Shown one piece after another: positions 8,033 through 16,070 of a stretch of DNA of 24,059 nucleotides. The notes below the pieces were generated by a model. It did not search any database. It saw only the letters and a list, made by a program, of their open reading frames with translations, and was not told the origin of the DNA. A program made the position numbers and the translations under genes. Source of the DNA: CAJQND01 sp051010055 (lineage in GTDB: Bacteria; Pseudomonadota; Alphaproteobacteria; Rhizobiales; CAJQND01); the NCBI GenBank assembly GCA_051010055.1, contig JBPCVY010000147.1:1-24059 (forward strand), written 5' to 3'. How positions within the stretch are numbered: the first letter of the stretch is position 1; every line of letters starts with the position of its first letter.

Positions 8033-8054
8033 CCTGAGGGAGCCGCACCCACAA

Positions 8055-8101
8055 CCTCATCCCGAGGAGGTGGCTATAGCCACCGTCTCGAGGGGTGCAT
8101 G
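8055..8101 (+). repeat. Palindromic repeat element, copy 2
   Basis: The unit is CCTCATCCCGAGGAG, stem-loop GTGGC-TATA-GCCAC, then CGTCTCGAGGGGTGCATG. Compared with copy 1, GGT...ACC in the outer stem has become CCC...GGG and the apical stem is different but still paired. The conserved blocks are CCTCAT, GAGGAG and CGTCTCGA. Similar CCTCATCC(C/T)GAGGAG units occur, from memory, as dispersed repeats in Rhizobiales genomes. Confidence 0.75.
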
Positions 8102-8198
8102 TATCCAGGCGATGGAACATCGCGAAACATAGGAGTTGCGCAGGCCGGTCGGCGCTGCTATCAGCGGCGCGCATTTCAGTTACGGTTTGGAGCTTAAG

Positions 8199-8807
8199 GT
8201 GACAACTACAAACAAAGGCATATTCTTAGGCGTTCTCGCCATGGCAATCGTGGTGACTGCATCAAATATTCTGGTGCGCTATCCAGTTGGCGATTTTCTG
8301 ACCTATGGCGCCTTCACTTATCCAATTGCCTTTCTGGTCACCGATTTGACCAACAAGCTTCTGGGTGCACAGGCCGCCCGCAAGGTGGTGCTGGCAGGCT
8401 TTGCCGTCGGCATTGTATTGTCGGCATGGTTGGCGGTGCCGCGCATCGCAATTGCATCGGGAACCGCATTCATGGTGGCGCAGATGCTTGATGTGGCTGT
8501 GTTCAACCGCTTGCGCGAGGGCAGCTGGTGGCGCGCGCCGCTGGTGTCATCCCTTTTTGGCAGCGCGGTCGATACCGCCCTCTTCTTCTCCATGGCATTT
8601 GCTGCGGCCTTCGTGTTCCTCGGCCCCAATGAAGAATGGGCTCTGGCACCGGCCCCGCTTATGGGAATTGGCACGATGGCGCCGTTCTGGGTAAGCTTGG
8701 CCATTGGCGACTTCATGATGAAGCTTGGCTTGGCGCTTGCAGCACTTGTGCCGTTCAGAGCGCTGGCCAACTATCTTGCCCCGGCCGCAAAGCGGCAAGC
8801 GCACTAA
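8199..8807 (+). CDS. Queuosine precursor transporter, YhhQ / VUT family
   Basis: A 202-residue membrane protein with about six hydrophobic segments. The family signature is clear near the N-terminus: ASNILVRYP, then LTYGAFTYPIAFLVTDLTNKLLG, with charged D and N inside the membrane region. YhhQ proteins import the 7-deazaguanine precursors preQ0/preQ1 for tRNA queuosine. I chose GTG 8199 because GGAG (8189-8192) lies seven bases before it and the protein then starts like its relatives. TTG 8136, in the same frame, would add 21 unlikely residues. The gene follows the two hairpin repeats, and its last 53 bases overlap tail-to-tail with the hydroxylase gene on the other strand. No other queuosine gene or obvious preQ1 riboswitch is nearby. 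Confidence 0.85.
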   Translation: MTTTNKGIFLGVLAMAIVVTASNILVRYPVGDFLTYGAFTYPIAFLVTDLTNKLLGAQAARKVVLAGFAVGIVLSAWLAVPRIAIASGTAFMVAQMLDVAVFNRLREGSWWRAPLVSSLFGSAVDTALFFSMAFAAAFVFLGPNEEWALAPAPLMGIGTMAPFWVSLAIGDFMMKLGLALAALVPFRALANYLAPAAKRQAH

Positions 8808-10368
8808 GAGTTGCGGAAATCTCATGATAGGCATCGCCGCGCCAATGCGCGGCGATGAACCTGTCTGGCCTGATAAGAAAGACTTCCCCTTCGCGAGCAT
8901 CAAGCCCGAAGAATTCACCGGCAGAGTGAACTGTTTCAATCTCGGTCCCGGGTGCATTCCCCTCGCCTACCAAAACCGCGATGGGTTTTGGCGAAAGCGG
9001 GCTTGAAGGGATTTTCGAAAGAACTTCCGCAGCGCCGACGCCGATGGTAGCAAGCGCAAATCCAACACCAAGGTACTCATCCAGCAGTTGAGCTCTGCCC
9101 GAACCATCAGCCACTTCAAACTGCGGAAAAACATAGCCGGTGAGATTGCCGTCTCTGCCCAACCCACCGGCATCAAGCCAGCCCTGGGTATAGTTCGCTT
9201 GCGGTTTAGGACGGATTTTTGCAGCCGCACCGGTTGGGGCCGATTTGCCCATCAGGTGAGCGCGGATTTCGTCTTTCGCCGCCTCATCAAGCCCACCCTC
9301 GGGCATGACGATTTCGCCCAGCGCCACCGCGTAGTCGATCATCTCCACAATTGGGGCCTTGCGTTCCACCTCGTAGCTTGAAAGAAGGCCGGCGGAGGCA
9401 TGACCCATCAGAATGTGTTTTACCTTCCAGCACACGTTATAGGCATCGCGAAGGCCCGCATTCATGCCCTGTCCGGCAAAGGGCGGGGTGAGATGGGCAG
9501 CATCGCCAAGCAGGGCAACGCGGCCTTTCGTCAAATGCTCGGCAACCCGGGCATGAAAGGTGTAGACAACGGAGCGCAATATATCGCTGTCGGGAATGGT
9601 GCGGAACTTTGCCAGAACCGATCTGATGGTTTTGCGGCTTGCCATTTCAGACCCATCTTCTCCTGGCATAACCATATATTCATAGCGCCTGCCCCCGCCG
9701 GGCATGGGAATGGATACCGTTGGCCGGACGGCATCGCAGTAGAATTTTGAGAATTTGTCACGGTCCGGATCGTTCAGAGTATCGATCACCACCCAATCGC
9801 GGGCATCGGTTTCCCCTTGCATTTTAAAGCCAAGCTGGCCCCGCACCGTGCTGCGCCCGCCATCGCAAGCAAGAAGGAATTTGCAGGCAACGGTTTTTCG
9901 CGAACTATCGGGGAGTTCAAGTACGACAGTCACCCTATCGCCTTCATCAGTGAACGAGATGAGCTTGGTCTCAAACCGCAATTGCATATTTTCGAATCTG
10001 CCCAAACCTTCAGCCATAATTTTTTCAAGGTCAGGCTGCAGGAACGCGTTGCGGCGCGGATAACCGTTGCTGGTTACCGGGGAATCCACTTCGGCAAAAC
10101 AGGCACCGTCTGGAGCATAATAGCGCGCTCCATGACCCGAGATGACATGTTCGGCAATCTTGTCGGCCAAACCAGTGGTTTGCAGTGCCCGCAGGCCCTC
10201 ATCATCAAGAAGCACCGCCTTGGGCAAATCAGAGGTGGTCTCGTTCTGTTCAACAACAAGGGTTTCGGCGCCATAGGTGCCAAGCAGGTTGGCGCATAAA
10301 AGTCCCGTCGGCCCCGCGCCAACGACAAGCACAGGAACACTATCTGGCAAGACAGGTGATGGCGGCAA
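8755..10368 (-). CDS. FAD-dependent monooxygenase, aromatic hydroxylase (PheA/MhpA-like)
   Basis: The 537 residues have the three signatures of class A flavoprotein hydroxylases: the dinucleotide motif GAGPTG at 17-22, the DG motif ACDGG at 167-171, and the FAD ribityl-binding GDAAH at 288-292 followed by PPFAGQGMNAGLRDA. A thioredoxin-like C-terminal region follows, as in phenol hydroxylase and 3-(3-hydroxyphenyl)propionate hydroxylase. Such enzymes add one oxygen to an aromatic ring using NAD(P)H. The start is TTG at 10368, four bases after the stop of the VOC gene, with AGAGG ahead of it; translation is therefore probably coupled. With the VOC dioxygenase-like partner it suggests hydroxylation followed by ring cleavage. 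The substrate is unknown. Confidence 0.9.
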   Translation of the reverse strand: MPPSPVLPDSVPVLVVGAGPTGLLCANLLGTYGAETLVVEQNETTSDLPKAVLLDDEGLRALQTTGLADKIAEHVISGHGARYYAPDGACFAEVDSPVTSNGYPRRNAFLQPDLEKIMAEGLGRFENMQLRFETKLISFTDEGDRVTVVLELPDSSRKTVACKFLLACDGGRSTVRGQLGFKMQGETDARDWVVIDTLNDPDRDKFSKFYCDAVRPTVSIPMPGGGRRYEYMVMPGEDGSEMASRKTIRSVLAKFRTIPDSDILRSVVYTFHARVAEHLTKGRVALLGDAAHLTPPFAGQGMNAGLRDAYNVCWKVKHILMGHASAGLLSSYEVERKAPIVEMIDYAVALGEIVMPEGGLDEAAKDEIRAHLMGKSAPTGAAAKIRPKPQANYTQGWLDAGGLGRDGNLTGYVFPQFEVADGSGRAQLLDEYLGVGFALATIGVGAAEVLSKIPSSPLSPKPIAVLVGEGNAPGTEIETVHSAGEFFGLDAREGEVFLIRPDRFIAAHWRGDAYHEISATLSALAALRPGQDSWPAL

Positions 10369-10372
10369 AGTT

Positions 10373-10915
10373 TCAGACCTCTTCGGCGACCGCCTCTTCT
10401 ATACGTTCACCGCGTGAATTCACATAAACACCATCATTACCGATGGTTGCCATATCGCAGAAAATTTCAATACGGTGATTATCGGGGTCGAGCACGTAGA
10501 AGGATTCATTTTCTCCCCACGACCCATCGCCTCTCGGGTCCCAGGGGCTGTGCACAACAGGGCCGCGCACAACTTCCAACCCAAGGTCTTCAGCTTTCTT
10601 TAGCATTTCAAGCCACGCCTCCCGGTCGCGGCATTCAAACGCATAGTGATGAAATGAGGGCTGCCCGGCCAAATCATCACCAGGATTGGCAGGCCTGTTT
10701 TCATACTTTTTTGCCGGATTGTTCACCAGCACCAAATCGTGATGAACCGGGCCAAGCCGCATAAAGCACAATTCCACGGGTATGGCTTCAACTTCACCGG
10801 CCTTGTGCCGTTCGCTCAATTTCATGCCAAGGTAATCGCGGTAGAAGGCGATCGAGCGGTCGATATCGGTGACCTCAAGGGCCAGGTGCTGCATTTTCAC
10901 GACAGGATTTTCCAT
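10373..10915 (-). CDS. VOC-family protein, extradiol dioxygenase-like
   Basis: A 180-residue protein of the vicinal oxygen chelate superfamily with two beta-alpha-beta-beta-beta modules. Candidate metal ligands sit at the expected places: His10 (QHLALEV), His59/His60 (VHHDLVLV), His89/His90 (FHHYAFE) and Glu150 (HRIEIF). Members include extradiol ring-cleavage dioxygenases, glyoxalases and resistance proteins. The adjacent aromatic hydroxylase favours a dioxygenase. I prefer ATG 10915, which follows AGGTGAGG and starts right at the fold. An ATG at 10963 in the same frame adds 16 residues but has no ribosome site. The gene ends four bases before the hydroxylase start, forming a tight pair. Confidence 0.85.
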   Translation of the reverse strand: MENPVVKMQHLALEVTDIDRSIAFYRDYLGMKLSERHKAGEVEAIPVELCFMRLGPVHHDLVLVNNPAKKYENRPANPGDDLAGQPSFHHYAFECRDREAWLEMLKKAEDLGLEVVRGPVVHSPWDPRGDGSWGENESFYVLDPDNHRIEIFCDMATIGNDGVYVNSRGERIEEAVAEEV

Positions 10916-11015
10916 TTTTTGTTCAACCTCACCTTTTGAGTTCAAATTGGCTAGCACGCCCATTGCGAGCCACTAACGAATTTTGTTTATCAAACTTTTC
11001 CACGCTCACCTTTGT

Positions 11016-12236
11016 CTAAAACCCGTACGGATTTTTGATCCAGCTTTTTCCGCCTAGCCCTACATTGTAACCGGTATCATAAAGTGCGTTCATGTACGCG
11101 TTGTCGAAAGGCTCGCTCTTTGGAAACTCGAACTCAAGCGGAATGTAGGCGAGATTGAAATCAAACCCGTCCCGCTTGGTGATAGCGAAAATCTTGTACA
11201 TGTCCGCATCACCCTGGCTCGTCAAAAGAGTATCCACCGCCCGCGCCGCGATGGCTAATGTTTGCCCTTCAACCTTCTTCCATTCCGGGCGCACCTTGGC
11301 GTTGCGAATAATGTAAACTTTGGGAATAGCCTTGGGAGCACGCTTCATTCTGCGGGTTGCCCTTAACTGCCCGGGGTAGAGGAAGGCCTGATTGGTGGTG
11401 CCACCGTCAACATGCACTTCCTGATAAGCAACATCATCCACCGTCACGTTAATGGGCACCGGCGGAAATGCGCCGGGGATGGAGGCAGATGCAAGCAGGA
11501 TTTTGCGGAAAAGCGTCAGGGCTTCAGGATGCCCGCTTGCGGCAATCTTGCCCATATCCCAAATCACCGGACGGCCCGCTTCAAGGTTCGTGGTGCCCAC
11601 CCAGAGGCGGCGGCCCTTTTTGTGCTCTTTAGCAATTTTCTGCAGAAGTTCCGGCGTTACATGGGAGCTGATGAGATTATAGAGCGGCGTTGAATCTGCA
11701 TAGGACGTACCGGTAAGAACTCCTCCTATACCTTTTTTTCGCAACACATCCTTGGTGGAGATCGTGGTGTAAACAGCTTCGAGTTGTTCATCATAGGTCG
11801 TGCCAAGAAAGGCATAAGGCGCAATTAACGCTCCGGTGCTTATGCCGGTGACGGCTTCGAATTGGGGACGATCGCCCTTCTTGGTCCATCCGTTCAAAAC
11901 TCCGGCGCCAAACGAACCATTAGCGCCGCCGCCCGAAATCGAGAGCAAGGCCAGTGTAAATCGGCCAGAGCGGCTGGCCCTGCTCAACCGGCCATAGCGG
12001 GATTTCGACTGCTCCCACCTTTCGTTCATGTGCGCAGCCAGATCTTCGCCACCGGTGTCGCCCCAAAACCTGATTTTGCTGAAACCAACCACCTTTGCAT
12101 CATCGACCTGGGATTGAGGGACCGATATGTAGTCGACGGATGCACCGCAGCCCCAAAGCAACAGGGCTGCAGTCAAAACCGCGGCAAGTTTTTGAAAACC
12201 AATCACGAAACGTTCCCAGCCCCATGTATTGCGCAT
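11016..12236 (-). CDS. Patatin-like phospholipase, probable lipoprotein
   Basis: The 406 residues begin with a hydrophobic signal ending in LLLWGC, a plausible lipobox with Cys30, so the protein is probably lipid-anchored. The patatin catalytic core follows: oxyanion loop GGGANG at 102-107, nucleophile Ser133 in GISTG, and catalytic Asp277 in DGG. Patatin enzymes are serine-aspartate dyad lipid acyl hydrolases. The final part (about 310-406) contains no domain I recognise. No strong ribosome site precedes the ATG at 12236; GTG 12206 is an alternative that shortens the signal by ten residues. The next gene downstream starts about 100 bases away, so operon membership is unclear. Confidence 0.88.
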   Translation of the reverse strand: MRNTWGWERFVIGFQKLAAVLTAALLLWGCGASVDYISVPQSQVDDAKVVGFSKIRFWGDTGGEDLAAHMNERWEQSKSRYGRLSRASRSGRFTLALLSISGGGANGSFGAGVLNGWTKKGDRPQFEAVTGISTGALIAPYAFLGTTYDEQLEAVYTTISTKDVLRKKGIGGVLTGTSYADSTPLYNLISSHVTPELLQKIAKEHKKGRRLWVGTTNLEAGRPVIWDMGKIAASGHPEALTLFRKILLASASIPGAFPPVPINVTVDDVAYQEVHVDGGTTNQAFLYPGQLRATRRMKRAPKAIPKVYIIRNAKVRPEWKKVEGQTLAIAARAVDTLLTSQGDADMYKIFAITKRDGFDFNLAYIPLEFEFPKSEPFDNAYMNALYDTGYNVGLGGKSWIKNPYGF

Positions 12237-12323
12237 ATGTCCGGCGCTTTGCTTGCGCTAGATGTCAAAGAAATGTGGCGATTTTGCTTTCGCCCGCCCC
12301 CCGGAAATCAAAAGAGCCTCAAT

Positions 12324-12599
12324 TCAATCCTCTCGTTTCCCAGATAGTCTGCGCCCAATCCACGAGAACACCATATATACGATCGCCGCGTTGATGCAGA
12401 TCGCGCAAATCATCATGACAGAGTTCCAGAAAAGAGAATTCGTTGCCAGCGCATCAACTGCAAACGTCCAGGGCATGCCCAGCAAAACTGCGAATATATA
12501 TGACAGCGGATCGTTCGCCACATCGAACCAGCCGGCCAGAAGCGCCATTAAGCCAAAAAACAGAAAAGCGGCAGCTGCTCTTTTTCCAAGCCTGTCCAT
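12324..12599 (-). CDS. Small membrane protein of unknown function
   Basis: A 91-residue protein with three hydrophobic stretches (about 8-25, 30-48 and 58-82) and basic ends (MDRLGKR at the start, GRRLSGKRED at the end). The ATG at 12599 is preceded by a strong GAGGGG ribosome site, which is the main evidence that it is real. I do not recognise the family. It lies between the TPP enzyme and the patatin-like lipoprotein on the same strand, 63 bases after the former and 87 before the latter, so all three could share a transcript. Confidence 0.7.
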   Translation of the reverse strand: MDRLGKRAAAAFLFFGLMALLAGWFDVANDPLSYIFAVLLGMPWTFAVDALATNSLFWNSVMMICAICINAAIVYMVFSWIGRRLSGKRED

Positions 12600-12662
12600 C
12601 CAATCCCCTCAGCCACCCTTTCGCACCCCAAATGCCGCGTCCATCAGGATATGATGGCGGGC

Positions 12663-14309
12663 CTAACTTCGCAATGATTGCATCGAAACCCGTGGCGTCA
12701 GCACGTCCGGGTCAATCATCAGTTCAATTATTGCGGGTTTGCCGGCAGAAAGGGCTTTTTCAAAGACTGCCGGAAACTCCTCGGTTTTCTCAACCCTAAC
12801 ACCGAATGCACCATAGGCTTCGGCAAGGGCCACAAAGTCCGGGTTTTGCAGCATAGTGCCGCTCACCCTGCCCGGATATGCGCGCTCCTGGTGGAGCCGT
12901 ATCGTGCCGTACATTCCATTGTTGGAAATGATGGTGACGAAGTTCGCGCCGTATTGCACAGCGGTTGCCAGCTCCTGGCCGTGCATCATAAAGCACCCAT
13001 CACCCGCAAAACACACAACATCCCGATCGGGATGTTCAAGTTTAGCGGCAATTGCGGCAGGTACACTGTAGCCCATGGAACCGGATGTGGGCGCAAGCTG
13101 GGTGCGGAACGTCCTGAAAGAACTGTAGCGCTGGACAAAGTTTGTGTAGTTGCCGGCACCGACGGCGATGAACGCATCGTCTTTGGTGTTGTTCCGCACA
13201 TGCTCGATTACTTTTTCAAGCTTCACAGCACCTGGCGTTTCTTGAGGCTGAAGCCAGCTTTCATAGCTTGCGCGTGCTTTTTCGGTGCGCTCACTCCATG
13301 GCACAGCATTTGGCGCCGGCAACTCGTTTAGATGCGCAAGAAGCGATGGTACGGATGCATTTATTGCAATGTCGGGCCGGTAAACACGCCCGAGTTCATC
13401 AGGACCGGGATAAACATGCACCAATCTTTGCTTCGGCGAAGGAATATCAACCAGCGTATAGCCGCTGGTTGTCATCTCTCCCAGCCTTGCGCCCAGGACC
13501 AGCAGCAAATCTGTATCTTTGATTGTTTCGGCAAGGTCTGGATTGATGCCAAGTCCTGCATCGCCAATATAACTCGACGAACGGTTGTCCATAAAGTCCT
13601 GGCACCGGAGAGAGGCTGCAACCGGCAAACGGAATTTTTCTGCAAATGCGCAAAGCTCGTTCGCTGCTTGCTGTGACCATCCGCTTCCCCCCACTAAGAC
13701 AAGCGGGCGCTTTGCGTTCTTGAGTTCAGCAGCAATAGTTGCAGCATCTTCAGCGCCTGCCTTTGCTTCTATCGGAACAGCCTTTGCAACATCGGCAATG
13801 TCCGCGCGCGACGACAACATATCTTCCGGCAGAGCCAGCACCACGGGGCCAGGGCGCCCAGACGTGGCCAGATGAAATGCATGGCTGACATACTCTGGGA
13901 TACGCTCAATTTCGTCGATTTGCGCGGCCCATTTTGCCAAGCCGCCAAACATCACCCGGTAATCCATTTCCTGGAAGGCTTCACGGTCGATCATCTGCCG
14001 TCCCACCTGGCCGATGAATAAAATCATCGGAGTGGAATCCTGGTATGCGATATGAACGCCTGCTGTGGCATTGGAAGCACCGGGACCGCGGGTGACAAAA
14101 CAAATCCCGGGCTGTCCCGTAAGCTTGCCCTGGGTTTCGGCCATGATCGCCGCGCCGCCTTCCTGGCGGCACACGATAATGTCAAGACCGGAATCATAGA
14201 GACCGTCAAGCGCTGCCAGATAGCTTTCACCTGGTACGCAAAAGACCCGGCGAACGCCTTGGATTTTAAGCTGATCGATCAGAATTTGTCCGCCGTGACG
14301 CGTTGCCAT
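12663..14309 (-). CDS. Thiamine diphosphate-dependent enzyme, acetolactate synthase large-subunit-like
   Basis: The 548 residues have the three-domain TPP enzyme layout: N-terminal pyrimidine-binding domain with activating Glu50 (CRQEGGA), central domain about 190-330, and C-terminal diphosphate domain with the motif GDGCFMMHGQELATAV at 436-451 and the metal ligand region Asn463/Asn464. It resembles acetolactate synthase but no regulatory small subunit (ilvN/ilvH) is adjacent, and the sequence GVRRVFCVPGES replaces the usual YPGGA. It is probably a stand-alone catabolic or specialised carboligase or decarboxylase. I chose ATG 14309 because AAGGGG precedes it and the domain starts there; the frame is open to 14384. 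Confidence 0.88.
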   Translation of the reverse strand: MATRHGGQILIDQLKIQGVRRVFCVPGESYLAALDGLYDSGLDIIVCRQEGGAAIMAETQGKLTGQPGICFVTRGPGASNATAGVHIAYQDSTPMILFIGQVGRQMIDREAFQEMDYRVMFGGLAKWAAQIDEIERIPEYVSHAFHLATSGRPGPVVLALPEDMLSSRADIADVAKAVPIEAKAGAEDAATIAAELKNAKRPLVLVGGSGWSQQAANELCAFAEKFRLPVAASLRCQDFMDNRSSSYIGDAGLGINPDLAETIKDTDLLLVLGARLGEMTTSGYTLVDIPSPKQRLVHVYPGPDELGRVYRPDIAINASVPSLLAHLNELPAPNAVPWSERTEKARASYESWLQPQETPGAVKLEKVIEHVRNNTKDDAFIAVGAGNYTNFVQRYSSFRTFRTQLAPTSGSMGYSVPAAIAAKLEHPDRDVVCFAGDGCFMMHGQELATAVQYGANFVTIISNNGMYGTIRLHQERAYPGRVSGTMLQNPDFVALAEAYGAFGVRVEKTEEFPAVFEKALSAGKPAIIELMIDPDVLTPRVSMQSLRS

Positions 14310-14405
14310 ACCAACTGCCCCTTTTCGCCATTGCCCGCCCAACGCGCAAATTTGCATAAATGACCGCGCGATGGAAACCCTCACCGCTTCGAGAAACGTG
14401 ATTTG

Positions 14406-16070
14406 TCACCTGTTGGAATGGCGCCCTTCCAAAGCCTTGTAGAGCTTCAAATCACGATGCGCATAGTCAGGCCGGAAATGAAGGTTGCCGCCATCATCTA
14501 CCCACGCTGTTGCATAGAGAATGCGCACCGGTATCGGTTGATCAAAGGGTGATGAATAAACCGAGTGCTGGCGCTTTTCATTCGCAAGGATTGCATCAAG
14601 CGTCTGGGAGTTTTGCGCCAAAAGGGCATTTGCGAACTCATCAGCGCGCACCAGGGTAAGGCAATCAGGAGCGAACTGGTCTTTCCTTCCGCCCGCCTTT
14701 TGGGGCACTGCGCCACCAAGGCAGGCGGCATCGGTACCGGAAAATACAAGGCGCACATAGCCCGCTGGATCACCCTTACGTAAAGGGCGGCGGACGGTGA
14801 ATGGGAAATTTTCTGTCGAATAGGTTTCCCAATCCACCGCTTCGGCAGGAACATTGCGGCCTTTGTAGTAGATCTGCGCGCCTTTATCGGCGAACTTTTT
14901 GGGATCGCTACTGGCCTTGTCAAAATATGCAGGCCCGGCAATCTCCGGCGGTACAATGTCTGAAGGACGTACAATCACCGAGCTTATCTGATCGCTCAAA
15001 ACAGGTGTCTTTGCATTGCGTTTCCGGCGGCTGAGATGGTTTTGTTGCACGATTTCCGTTCCAACTTCATAGCGGAAGGAATTATTGGCAAGGTTGATGG
15101 TGAGAAGTCTTTGGCTCTGCACATCGCGGATCCAACGCCAGCGCTCCATATTGACCTCAATTTGCCGGACCCGGTCAGAAGCTGGAATGTTTAGAGTGAC
15201 GATAGCCCGCTTTCCCGCAACCCCGTCCGCCTTGATGCCGTTGCGACCCTGGAAGCGCTTGACCGCTTCTTTAAGGCCGGTATCGAAAGAGCTCCGGTTG
15301 GTGCCGGAATACTCAATGTCACCGGAAAATTCGAGCCGGGCCCTCAGTTTTTCAACCCGCCTGCCCTTCATTCCCGGTTTAAGCGCCGGGCCGCGCGGAA
15401 CTGTTGTCCAGCCACCACCCTCGGCAATGAGCCGGTATTCGGCAAGTTTGCCGCGAAGGCGCTGATACTGCTCGTCCGCGGGCATTTGCGACAGCGAAAA
15501 ATCATTCATTGAGCCGGATTTGCTGAATGCCTCGAGAATAGCGGCTCCATTTGGCCGCGCGCGATCGATGAAAATGTCCGAATCGATTTTGTTGGGAAGA
15601 ATGCGTCCGCCACCCAAATCCTGGGCGTAGCGGATAAGGAAGCTGGAATAGGAAAGCTCCAGCCATGCCCGAAGGCGCATATCCTTGCTGTGAACCGTAT
15701 CGCGCAATTTGCGGATGTGGTCGACCGCATAATCGCGCGGGAATAGTCCATCTTCAGCCGAACTCGATAGCAATTCTGCAAACGCATCAAGTTTGCCCGG
15801 CTGGATCCACAAGAACGCCCCCTTGCTCTGCAGGTAGTAATCTTCCAGCCCCTCCTTATGAGCCTTGATCGATAGCGGCAATGAGGCACCGGAATCCAAG
15901 TATTCCTTTATCGCTCTGCGAACCCCGTCTTCATCGACAATTCCAACAGAAATATCAGCCCGCGCAGCTGTGGCGCCCCCTCCAAATCCTGCCCCCAGCA
16001 GGCAGGCCAAGAGAATTAAATTGACGATACGTACAGGGATCATTGACGGCAGACCAGTTACGATGTTCAT
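14406..16070 (-). CDS. YcbB-like L,D-transpeptidase homologue with altered active site
   Basis: The 554 residues comprise a signal peptide (cleaved near ARA, residue 38), a YcbB-type N-terminal region (about 45-220), a peptidoglycan-binding domain (about 232-292) and a YkuD-like domain (about 318-485). YcbB-type landmarks remain: TPVLSDQIS at 355-363 and PIPVRILYATAWVD at 512-525. The catalytic signature is not normal: where active enzymes have SHGC(I/V)R, this has APDCLTL with Cys470 kept but the neighbouring His and the Arg gone, and the upstream conserved His segment reads GTDAACLGG. It may be a non-catalytic peptidoglycan-binding relative or use other residues. The frame is intact. ATG 16070 and ATG 16043 are both possible; neither has a strong ribosome site. 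Confidence 0.8.
   Translation of the reverse strand: MNIVTGLPSMIPVRIVNLILLACLLGAGFGGGATAARADISVGIVDEDGVRRAIKEYLDSGASLPLSIKAHKEGLEDYYLQSKGAFLWIQPGKLDAFAELLSSSAEDGLFPRDYAVDHIRKLRDTVHSKDMRLRAWLELSYSSFLIRYAQDLGGGRILPNKIDSDIFIDRARPNGAAILEAFSKSGSMNDFSLSQMPADEQYQRLRGKLAEYRLIAEGGGWTTVPRGPALKPGMKGRRVEKLRARLEFSGDIEYSGTNRSSFDTGLKEAVKRFQGRNGIKADGVAGKRAIVTLNIPASDRVRQIEVNMERWRWIRDVQSQRLLTINLANNSFRYEVGTEIVQQNHLSRRKRNAKTPVLSDQISSVIVRPSDIVPPEIAGPAYFDKASSDPKKFADKGAQIYYKGRNVPAEAVDWETYSTENFPFTVRRPLRKGDPAGYVRLVFSGTDAACLGGAVPQKAGGRKDQFAPDCLTLVRADEFANALLAQNSQTLDAILANEKRQHSVYSSPFDQPIPVRILYATAWVDDGGNLHFRPDYAHRDLKLYKALEGRHSNR

Noticed and set aside
8136..8198. Upstream TTG start for the YhhQ-like transporter
   Set aside because: The AGGAG abuts the TTG directly with no spacing, and the added 21 residues do not resemble the family. 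GTG 8199 has a properly spaced GGAG.
7989..8198. preQ1 riboswitch upstream of the queuosine-precursor transporter
   Set aside because: The expected short CU-rich pseudoknot with an A-rich tail is not visible. The structure present is the inverted hairpin repeat pair.
12678..13331. Plus-strand open frame of 217 codons
   Set aside because: It is antisense to the C-terminal half of the TPP enzyme, which carries the GDG...NN motif. No ribosome site or domain supports it.
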